From NCBI GenBank assembly GCA_946481225.1, contig CAMLNJ010000233.1, positions 1-5,632 of the forward strand: 5,632 bases of DNA. The letters run 5' to 3'. The notes beneath the pieces were generated by a model. The model did not search any database. It was given only the letters and a program-made list of their open reading frames with translations, and had not been told where the DNA came from. Every line of letters starts with the position of its first letter. The stretch's first letter is position 1. Shown here piece after piece: positions 1 to 4,823 of this stretch. The position numbers and the translations under genes are program-made. This stretch comes from an uncultured Verrucomicrobiota bacterium (GTDB lineage Bacteria > Verrucomicrobiota > Verrucomicrobiae > Opitutales > Opitutaceae).

Positions 1-583
1 CGCCCGCGAGATCATGCACGCCGCGCTGCGCCAGCCAGCCGCCGCCCCACACCCACTTGCACACCGGCACATAGACCACGAGGAGCCATAGCGACGAAAA
101 GAGCATCATCGCGCCGAACTTCATCCGCTCCACCACCGCGCCGATGAATAGCCCGGGCGTGATGATCGCGAAGGTCATCTGAAACGCCGCGAAGAGCAGC
201 TCGGGGATCGCCGTGCCCGGTGCCACGCTCGCGGCCGTGATCCCGCGCAGGCCCGCCGCGCTCAAGTCGCCCAACCAGCCACCCGCGTCGCCCTTGAAGG
301 CCAGCGAGTATCCCACCGCCACCCAGAGCAGCGACATCGCGCAGGCCACGCCCGCGCATTGGCCAAGCACGGACAACACGTTCTTGGCGCGCACCAGGCC
401 GCCATAAAAAAGCGCCAACCCCGGCATCGTCATCAACAGCACCAAGGCCGTGGCCGTTAATATCCAGGCGCTGTGGCCAGAATCGACCACCGCGTCCGTG
501 GCCGCCGACGCCGGACCGGCCAAACTGGTAAAAAACAACACCACAACAGCAAGTGGCTTGCGCTTAAGGAGAGGGAAATACAT
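1..583 (-). CDS. amt: Ammonium transporter, Amt family (N-terminal part, cut by window edge)
   Basis: This is an integral inner-membrane channel that conducts ammonia/ammonium for nitrogen assimilation. Only the first 194 residues lie in the window; the C-terminal half continues to the left. Residues 1-27 look like a cleavable signal peptide: a basic LKRK stretch, a hydrophobic core, then an ASA|A cleavage site. Family hallmarks follow: PGLALFYGGLVRAKNVLS (54-71), FAAFQMTFAIITPG (131-144), GAVVERMKF (148-156) and VWGGGWLA (178-185). F138 corresponds to the pore-gating Phe107 of E. coli AmtB, W179 to Trp148 and D191 to Asp160. The usual LDFAGG motif reads HDLAGG here, a conservative Phe-to-Leu change. 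In-frame ATGs also exist at 595, 631 and 643. I chose 583 because it gives a standard signal peptide length, but no ribosome-binding site decides it. No glnK-like P-II gene is visible in the window. The gene is divergent from the ArsR regulator. Confidence 0.93.
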   Translation of the reverse strand, partial: MYFPLLKRKPLAVVVLFFTSLAGPASAATDAVVDSGHSAWILTATALVLLMTMPGLALFYGGLVRAKNVLSVLGQCAGVACAMSLLWVAVGYSLAFKGDAGGWLGDLSAAGLRGITAASVAPGTAIPELLFAAFQMTFAIITPGLFIGAVVERMKFGAMMLFSSLWLLVVYVPVCKWVWGGGWLAQRGVHDLAG

Positions 584-633
584 GGGGCGCAGCATGAAGC
601 AGAAAACGCACCATCCATGAATTAGATTCATAA

Positions 634-666
634 CACGGGCCATAAGCTGCCCAACACGAGCCCGTG
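634..666 (-). other. Inverted repeat in the amt leader region
   Basis: CACGGGC at 634-640 is perfectly complementary to GCCCGTG at 660-666, with a 19-nt loop. On the minus strand the hairpin would lie upstream of the favoured amt start, and it covers the in-frame alternative ATG at 643. No T-tract follows, so it does not look like a terminator. It could be a 5' leader structure or chance in GC-rich DNA. Confidence 0.3.
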
Positions 667-671
667 CGTGT

Positions 672-701
672 GCGCGGAGAACCGCCTCCGCCGATCCGCG
701 C
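672..701 (-). other. Second inverted repeat in the amt-arsR intergenic region
   Basis: GCGCGGA at 672-678 pairs perfectly with TCCGCGC at 695-701 (7 bp, 16-nt loop). A shorter competing pairing, GGAG 676-679 with CTCC 686-689, lies inside it. It sits 5 nt from the 634-666 repeat, so the two would form tandem hairpins in an amt transcript that starts further upstream. No function is assigned. Confidence 0.28.
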
Positions 702-765
702 CCATCTGCGTCATTCGCCGTGAAATCCCCGTTCCGGTCACCCGACTTTATTTAGCTCTTGCTTA

Positions 766-783
766 ATTAAGTTTAAACTTAAT
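766..783. promoter_or_regulatory. 18-bp perfect palindrome, probable ArsR operator
   Basis: ATTAAGTTTAAACTTAAT reads the same on both strands. It is the most AT-rich stretch of the intergenic region and ends 10 bp before the ATG of the ArsR-family repressor. ArsR-family dimers bind short AT-rich palindromes over their own promoters, so this is the natural site for autorepression of the arsR-SRPBCC pair. Weak promoter-like hexamers lie around it: TTTAGC at 751-756 with TAAACT at 774-779, spaced 17 nt. If that -10 is right, the operator would cover it. The site could also influence the divergent amt gene. The palindrome is seen directly; the operator role is inferred. Confidence 0.7.
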
Positions 784-793
784 AACCTTGGGC

Positions 794-1144
794 ATGCAAA
801 GCCTTGCCGCCATCGCCGATCCGACCCGTCGGCGCATTGTCGAGCTGCTCGCCGACCGCGAACGCACCGCGGGGGAGCTCGTGGACGAGTTCGATCTCAG
901 CGCGCCCGCGATTTCCCAGCACCTGAACGTGCTCCGCGAGGCCGGCCTCGTCGTCACCCGCGCCGCGGGCCAGTCGCGCATCCAATCCCTCAACCCCGCC
1001 GGCTTCGACGAACTCGAGGCATGGCTCGAAAAAACCCGCGCCGTCTGGTCCCGCCGTCTCGACGCCCTCGAGCGCGAGCTGCTGGCGGACGACGCGAAAC
1101 AAAAGAAAAACACCCGCGGCACATCCCGGAAACCATCCTCATGA
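794..1144 (+). CDS. ArsR-family winged-helix transcriptional repressor
   Basis: This is a 116-residue DNA-binding protein expected to act as a dimeric repressor. The N-terminus (LAAIADPTRRRIVELLADRE, residues 4-23) is the typical first helix pair of ArsR regulators. The recognition helix is in LSAPAISQHLNVLREAGLV (35-53), and the beta wing follows in RAAGQSRIQSLNP (56-68). The cysteine-rich ELCVC metal-sensing motif of ArsR/SmtB is absent, so it is probably not a metal sensor. It fits the SdpR-like branch that is paired with SRPBCC proteins. The C-terminus is a charged helix (LEKTRAVWSRRLDALERELL) and then a Lys/Arg-rich tail. The ATG at 794 is preferred over a TTG two codons earlier. The stop codon overlaps the next gene in ATGA, which implies co-transcription and coupled translation. 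The palindrome at 766-783 is the likely autoregulatory site. Confidence 0.9.
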   Translation: MQSLAAIADPTRRRIVELLADRERTAGELVDEFDLSAPAISQHLNVLREAGLVVTRAAGQSRIQSLNPAGFDELEAWLEKTRAVWSRRLDALERELLADDAKQKKNTRGTSRKPSS

Positions 1145-1728
1145 GCTCATCCCCCATCGACAACCAAGCCCTCGCCCGATTCCCCGCGCCCGGGGAGGTG
1201 CGCCTCGTTCGCCTGCTTCCCGGCCCCATCGAGCGCGTATGGAATTTTATCACCGATCCGGAAAAACGCGCCCGCTGGTTCTGCGGCGGCCTCCTCGAGC
1301 AAAAGGTCGGCGGCCGCTTCGTCTTCGCCATGCATCACAAGAACCTCGCGCCCGACGAGACGCCTCCGGACGAATACGCCAAGGTGCAGGACCCCGGCGT
1401 CACCTTCGAGGGACGCGTGCTTCAGTGCGAGGCTCCCCGCCTCCTCGTGTTCACCTTCGGCGGCGACGACTCCGTGGTTACCTTCGACCTCAAGCCCGAG
1501 GGTGAGAAAGTGCGGCTGATCGTGATCCACCGCGCCTCCGGCGACGATCTCAAGGAGGTCGGCAGCTTCGCCTCCGGCTGGCACATCCACTTCTCGATGC
1601 TCATCGCCCTGCTCGAAGGCGCGCCGCGCCCTCCCTTCTGGACCGAGCATGCCAAGCTGAAACCGCTCTATTGCCAGATGAGCTCCACCTCGCCCGACAC
1701 CGGCTGCATTTCGAGCCGCCGTTCCTGA
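1141..1728 (+). CDS. SRPBCC (AHSA1/START-like) domain protein
   Basis: This 195-residue protein belongs to the helix-grip SRPBCC superfamily, in the AHSA1 (Aha1 C-terminal-like) group. These are small soluble proteins with a hydrophobic ligand cavity. The diagnostic segment is GPIERVWNFITDPEKRARWF (about 29-48), followed by GGRFVFAM, a beta-rich region containing GVTFEGRVLQCEAPRLLVFTF and VTFDLKPEGEKVRLIVIH, and a final helix SGWHIHFSMLIALLEG. The last ~15 residues (Ser/Thr-rich, ending SRRS) look like a disordered extension beyond the domain. The ATG at 1141 overlaps the ArsR stop and gives the normal family N-terminus; the frame is open further upstream but that part is antisense-like noise. 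ArsR-SRPBCC pairs are a common arrangement in which the regulator controls its partner. The ligand is unknown and cannot be read from the sequence. Confidence 0.9.
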   Translation: MSSSPIDNQALARFPAPGEVRLVRLLPGPIERVWNFITDPEKRARWFCGGLLEQKVGGRFVFAMHHKNLAPDETPPDEYAKVQDPGVTFEGRVLQCEAPRLLVFTFGGDDSVVTFDLKPEGEKVRLIVIHRASGDDLKEVGSFASGWHIHFSMLIALLEGAPRPPFWTEHAKLKPLYCQMSSTSPDTGCISSRRS

Positions 1729-1782
1729 GCCGGCCCACGCGCCCCGAGGCGGCGCGCTCCCGCTTCTCTCTCCATCGTCCGA

Positions 1783-1819
1783 CGGACACCTCCGTCCTTC
1801 CCGGGCGGAGCCCTGTCCG
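1783..1819 (+). terminator. Stem-loop downstream of the arsR-SRPBCC pair, possible terminator
   Basis: CGGACA 1783-1788 pairs with TGTCCG 1814-1819 and, inside it, CTCCG 1790-1794 pairs with CGGAG 1806-1810. One C and three Cs form the internal loop between the two stems. The structure begins 55 nt after the SRPBCC stop and 69 nt before the DUF899 start. Only AATTT follows, with no proper T-tract, so intrinsic termination is uncertain. It may instead protect mRNA ends. Confidence 0.4.
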
Positions 1820-1887
1820 AATTTCCCGCCCTTGATCGTTGTAATCGGAACCGAACATCCATCGCCCACCCCGTCACCCACCCTCCC

Positions 1888-2631
1888 ATGAAAACCCACT
1901 CGTTCGAGAATCCCGCCGTCGTCTCCCGTGAGCAATGGCTCGTCGCCCGGCGCGAATTGCTTCACGAAGAAAAGGAACTCACCCGCCTCCGCGATCGCAT
2001 CGCCGAGCGCCGCCGCGCCCTGCCTTGGGTGAAGGTGGACAAGCCCTACGTCTTCGAAGGCCCGAGGGGCCGCGTCTCGCTCGCCGATCTCTTCGAGGGC
2101 TGCAGCCAGCTCGCCGTCTATCACTTCATGTTCGGCCCGGGCTGGGCAGAGGGCTGCAAGAGCTGCTCCTTCGTCGCCGACCACCTCGTCGCGGCGGTGG
2201 TGCACCTGCGCGCCAAGGACGTGGCCTTCGCCGCCATTTCGCACGCGCCGCTGGCGGAGTTCTCACCTTTCAAAAAACGCCTGGGATGGAATTTCACCTG
2301 GGTCTCCTCGCACGGTTCAGATTTCAACCACGACTACCGCGTATCGTTCACGCCCGAGGAGATGGCCCGCGGAAAAGTAGACTATAACTACGCGTTGCAG
2401 GAGTTCCCGGTCGAGGAGGCTCCGGGCTTCAGCGCCTTCGCGAAAGGCCCCGACGGCGCCGTCTACCACACCTACTCGACCTACGGCCGCGGCCTCGAGC
2501 CCCTGATCGGCACCTACACCATCCTCGACCTGATGCCGAAGCCCCGCAACGAGGACCCCGACGCGCCGATGAGCTGGGTCCGCTACCACGACCGCTACGA
2601 GCAGTCCGTCCATGCCGACGCATGCCGCTGA
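1888..2631 (+). CDS. DUF899 family thioredoxin-like protein
   Basis: This 247-residue protein matches the DUF899 family, which has a predicted thioredoxin-like fold. Its biochemical role is not established. The N-terminus has the family signature SREQWLVARRELLHEEKELTRL (13-34), followed by a helical Arg-rich stretch, the LPWVKVDKPYVFEG strand (45-58) and SLADLFEG (64-71). FMFGPGWAEGCKSCSF (80-95) carries the CxxC pair C90/C93 in the place where thioredoxin-like proteins hold their redox cysteines. Later landmarks are HGSDFNHDY (expected central motif), VYHTYSTYGRG and WVRYHDRYE near the end. Length is typical and the gene looks intact. No Shine-Dalgarno precedes the ATG. The next gene starts 4 nt after the stop, so the two are probably one transcript. 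A redox or oxidoreductase-like function is inferred from fold and motif only. Confidence 0.92.
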   Translation: MKTHSFENPAVVSREQWLVARRELLHEEKELTRLRDRIAERRRALPWVKVDKPYVFEGPRGRVSLADLFEGCSQLAVYHFMFGPGWAEGCKSCSFVADHLVAAVVHLRAKDVAFAAISHAPLAEFSPFKKRLGWNFTWVSSHGSDFNHDYRVSFTPEEMARGKVDYNYALQEFPVEEAPGFSAFAKGPDGAVYHTYSTYGRGLEPLIGTYTILDLMPKPRNEDPDAPMSWVRYHDRYEQSVHADACR

Positions 2632-2635
2632 GTCT

Positions 2636-3154
2636 ATGCCCCGCCTCCGCCGCCTCCCAGGCTGGCGCGGCCTCGCGGCGCTCGCCCTCCTCGCCATCGC
2701 GCCGAAGTGCCTGCTTTGCCTCGTCGGCTGGCTCGGCCTCGGCGCGGCGCTCGGCTTGGTCGGCCCCGAAATCTGCGGTGCGTCGTCCGCCACCGCGGTC
2801 GACGCGGAGGCTGTCTTGCTGATCGCGGGCGGATTGCTGGCCTTGGCCGCGGGCGGAGTCGCCTTCCGTCGCGGACGAAGCGGACGCGCCTCAACGCAGC
2901 GCCTGCAGCACGCCCAGCATCTCCGCGTGGATGCGGCCGTTGCTGGCTACATAGCGGCCGCGGTCCAGCCGCTGCGGAAACTCGCCGCCCGCATAGTCCG
3001 TCACCGTGCCGCCCGCCTCGCGCGCGACCAGCATGCCCGCCATCGCGTCGTAGGGCTTCAGGTCTTTTTCCCAGTAACCGTCGAGCCGGCCCGCGCCCAC
3101 GTAGCAAAAGTCCAGCGCCGCGCTGCCCAGGCGCCGCTCGCCGCGGATCTTTAG
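2636..3154 (+). CDS. Small CxxC membrane protein, with long antisense C-terminal read-through
   Basis: The recognisable part is the first ~85 residues (to about 2890). It has a basic start MPRLRRLPGWRG, a long hydrophobic region from about 13 to 44 containing PKCLLC (C25/C28), a short loop with C47, a second hydrophobic segment at about 59-77, and a basic end RRGRSGRA. A Cys-x-x-Cys after a proline-lysine at the first membrane helix recalls small MerC/MerT-like or PKCPLC-type membrane proteins; I cannot name the family. There is no stop at that point. The frame continues for 87 more codons before a stop at 3152-3154, entirely antisense to the phosphatase gene, where the product is Arg/Ala-rich and shows no domain. 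Either the protein is extended, or a stop was lost by mutation or sequencing error. ATG 2636 is preferred to ATG 2612, which overlaps DUF899. Confidence is for the N-terminal part. Confidence 0.62.
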   Translation: MPRLRRLPGWRGLAALALLAIAPKCLLCLVGWLGLGAALGLVGPEICGASSATAVDAEAVLLIAGGLLALAAGGVAFRRGRSGRASTQRLQHAQHLRVDAAVAGYIAAAVQPLRKLAARIVRHRAARLARDQHARHRVVGLQVFFPVTVEPARAHVAKVQRRAAQAPLAADL

Positions 3155-3694
3155 GAGAAACGCGCCCCACTCGCGCAGATTGTTGTCCGGGTTGGTGTGC
3201 TTGTCGTAGGGAAAGCCGCTCGTCACCACCGAGTCGATCAGCTCGGCGGTTTCCGTGACGCGGATCGGGCGGCCGTTGAGCGTCGCGCCGCCGCCGCGCA
3301 CCGCCGCGAAGAGTTCGCCCCGTGTCGGGTCGTAGACCACGCCGAGCAGCGGCTGGCGATCCGCCGTGGCGAGGCCGATGCTCGTGCAAAAGTGCGGTAG
3401 CTTGCTCGCGAAGTTCACCGTGCCATCGATCGGATCGACAAACCAGTGATACTGCGCCGTCGCGGCCGGCGCGCCCTGCCCGCCGCCCTCCTCGCCGACG
3501 ATGTGGTGGTCGGGAAAAAGCTTGGTCAGCTCGCCGACGAGAAACGCCTCCACCTCGGTGTCCACCGCAGTGACGATATCGATGCGGCTGGTCTTCGACA
3601 TCGTCGGGATCGGCGCGGCGAAGTGGCGCATCGCGATTTCGCCCGCCCCGTGGGCGAGTGCGGTGATCTTGGGCAGCAGGTCGGCGGGATTCAT
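2891..3694 (-). CDS. Inositol monophosphatase family protein (SuhB-like)
   Basis: This is a 267-residue, complete Mg2+-dependent sugar/inositol phosphatase of the IMPase family, which hydrolyses myo-inositol 1-phosphate or related phosphate monoesters in the cytoplasm. Metal-site motifs are all present: the GEEGG acid (E68/E69), DPIDGTVNF (87-95, D87 and D90) and PYDAMAG (214-220, D216). These match Glu70, Asp90, Asp93 and Asp220 of human IMPase. Other family landmarks are VTAVD (41-45), GVVYDPTRGELF (118-129) and GATLNGRPI (136-144). Length is normal. The ATG at 3694 fits the family N-terminus; an in-frame ATG at 3793 would add 33 unconserved residues. Substrate is not decided by sequence: inositol phosphate, histidinol phosphate and other sugar phosphates are all possible in this family. 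The gene converges on, and overlaps, the reading frame of the small membrane protein. Confidence 0.93.
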   Translation of the reverse strand: MNPADLLPKITALAHGAGEIAMRHFAAPIPTMSKTSRIDIVTAVDTEVEAFLVGELTKLFPDHHIVGEEGGGQGAPAATAQYHWFVDPIDGTVNFASKLPHFCTSIGLATADRQPLLGVVYDPTRGELFAAVRGGGATLNGRPIRVTETAELIDSVVTSGFPYDKHTNPDNNLREWGAFLLKIRGERRLGSAALDFCYVGAGRLDGYWEKDLKPYDAMAGMLVAREAGGTVTDYAGGEFPQRLDRGRYVASNGRIHAEMLGVLQALR

Positions 3695-3838
3695 GCGTGT
3701 GTGAGGCGAAGCCAAAATCCCGGGCGCCGCGATCACGAGGGCTATTTCCCGCGCTCGTCTCCAGCCGCTCGCCGGCCGAAGAAGCGGCGCCAAAAAACAT
3801 GCGATAAACTTTCAAAACCGCAGCTCAAACCGGCCATG

Positions 3839-3960
3839 GATTCCACAGATTGGCACGGATCGAGATCGATGCGGAAAAGACGGGACGTGGAATCTGCTCA
3901 CGCGGCGTGTGGCCCCTTGTCCGATTTTAGGCTGTGTTATCCGTGCTCATCCGTGGAATC
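3839..3960. repeat. Imperfect terminal inverted repeat element, possibly a dispersed intergenic repeat
   Basis: The 22 bp at 3839-3860, read on the minus strand, match the 22 bp at 3939-3960 on the plus strand at 19 of 22 positions; both begin ATCCGTG and end GTGGAATC. A third partial copy, CGTGGAATCTG, lies between them at 3886-3896. The ends face each other across a 78-nt spacer with no open frame of its own. From memory, 'ATCCGTG(T/C)...CATC.GTGGAATC' resembles short degenerate sequences scattered between genes in Opitutaceae and related genomes. Whether this one is dispersed cannot be seen from a single window. No target-site duplication is obvious. Confidence 0.6.
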
Positions 3961-3993
3961 CGCGGTTACAGCCGCCCTTTCTGCGATGATTTG

Positions 3994-4013
3994 CGCCGGA
4001 TAGTCTTCCGGCG
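3994..4013 (+). terminator. Terminator-like hairpin plus T4 immediately before the methyltransferase start
   Basis: CGCCGGA 3994-4000 pairs perfectly with TCCGGCG 4007-4013 around a TAGTCT loop, and TTTT follows at 4014-4017. Shape and T-tract resemble a short intrinsic terminator reading rightward. It directly abuts the ATG at 4018, so it could act as a leader structure controlling translation or as an attenuator. It could also be the end of an unseen short transcript. If translation starts at 4033 it still lies within the leader. Confidence 0.45.
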
Positions 4014-4017
4014 TTTT

Positions 4018-4806
4018 ATGCTCCCGCTCCCGATGAACCAAGCCTCCGCCCCGTCGACCAAGCGCTTCTCCGATCGCGTCGCGGACTACGTTCGGTATCG
4101 GCCCTCCTATCCCGCAGGGGTCGTCGAGACGCTTCGGCACGACGCCGGTCTCGCCCCGTCCGCCCAAGTCGCCGACGTCGGCTCCGGAACCGGCATCTTC
4201 GCCTCGCTGCTCCTCCCGCATTGCCAGCGCGTTTACGGCGTCGAACCGAACGACGCCATGCGCGCCGCCGCGGAACAACTGCTCGCGGGCGAACCGCGCT
4301 TCACCAGCGTGACCGCCACCGCGGAGGCCACCACGCTTCCGGACGCATCGGTCGATCTGGTCACGGCCGCGCAGGCCTTCCACTGGTTCGACAAGGCGGC
4401 CTGCCGCCGCGAATTCGCGCGCATCCTGAAACCCGACGGCATCGTCGCGCTTGTTTGGAACGAACGCGAAACCGCCACCACACCCTTCCTCGCCGGCTAT
4501 GAAGCGCTGCTTCATCGTCACGCCGCCAACTACGCCCAGGTCAATCATGCGAACATCGACGCTCGCGTGATCGCCGAGTTTTTCGCTCCCGCCCCATACG
4601 CCCTCGTCGAGCTTCCAAACGAGCAGCGCTGCGATTTCGACGCGCTGAAGGGCCGGCTGCTCTCCTCGTCCTACGCGCCCAATATCGGCCGGCCCGGCCA
4701 CGCCGAGATGATCGCCGACCTCGTCGCTCTCTTTTCCCATCACTCGGAAGAAGGCGCCGTCTCGCTGCTCTACACGACGAAGCTCTACTTTGGCCGGCTG
4801 CACTGA
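4018..4806 (+). CDS. Class I SAM-dependent methyltransferase
   Basis: This is a Rossmann-fold methyltransferase of the Methyltransf_11/25 type, transferring a methyl group from S-adenosylmethionine to an unknown acceptor. Numbered from the internal ATG at 4033 (257 residues), landmarks are: an N-terminal FSDRVADYVRYRPSYP cap (12-27), as in the small-molecule/trans-aconitate-type methyltransferases; SAM-binding motif I VADVGSGTG (46-54); the ribose-binding acid in YGVEPN (E71); and AEATTLPDASVDLVTAAQAFHWFD (97-120), whose QAFHWFD is typical of this subgroup. Next is FARILKPDGIVALVWNE, then a substrate-lid region and a short YTTKLYFGRL end. ATG 4018 adds MLPLP; either start is plausible and neither has a Shine-Dalgarno. 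A longer frame back to a GTG at 3934 would translate the intergenic repeat and is unlikely. It is followed after 17 nt by an esterase gene in the same direction. Confidence 0.88.
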   Translation: MLPLPMNQASAPSTKRFSDRVADYVRYRPSYPAGVVETLRHDAGLAPSAQVADVGSGTGIFASLLLPHCQRVYGVEPNDAMRAAAEQLLAGEPRFTSVTATAEATTLPDASVDLVTAAQAFHWFDKAACRREFARILKPDGIVALVWNERETATTPFLAGYEALLHRHAANYAQVNHANIDARVIAEFFAPAPYALVELPNEQRCDFDALKGRLLSSSYAPNIGRPGHAEMIADLVALFSHHSEEGAVSLLYTTKLYFGRLH

Positions 4807-4823
4807 TCGGTCGCCTATCGCCG

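Larger units (their letters stand above)
3695..4017. other. Divergent intergenic region between phosphatase and methyltransferase genes
   Basis: This is 323 nt with no gene I can support. It must hold the promoters of both divergent genes, but I see no convincing -35/-10 pair on either strand. It contains a degenerate repeat unit (3839-3960) and a hairpin next to the methyltransferase start (3994-4013). Frames open here in either direction only extend the neighbouring genes and show no conserved protein motif. Confidence 0.75.

Noticed and set aside
640..794. Sigma-54 promoter for amt
   Set aside because: I scanned for the TGGCAC-N5-TTGC pattern on the minus strand and found no acceptable match.
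1832..1860. Possible -35 TTGATC and -10-like AACATC before DUF899
   Set aside because: The -35 resembles consensus but the -10 is poor, so I could not support a promoter call.
1147..2244. Long minus-strand open frame of 365 codons across the SRPBCC and DUF899 genes
   Set aside because: It is antisense to two genes with clear family motifs, and its product shows no recognisable domain. It is open only because of GC-rich codon use.
2634..3815. Minus-strand 393-codon frame overlapping the phosphatase gene
   Set aside because: It is a shifted frame of the phosphatase gene, Arg/Pro-rich with no motifs; the phosphatase frame has full metal-site conservation.
3446..4003. Plus-strand frame running from the phosphatase gene into the intergenic repeat
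   Set aside because: The first part is antisense to the phosphatase and the rest translates the intergenic repeat; no protein motif is present.
3934..4017. Upstream extension of the methyltransferase to a GTG start
   Set aside because: It would translate one repeat arm and the hairpin; family members start near the FSDRVADY segment.
3937..4803. Minus-strand 288-codon frame opposite the methyltransferase
   Set aside because: It mirrors the methyltransferase in the codon-aligned antisense register and lacks any domain signature.
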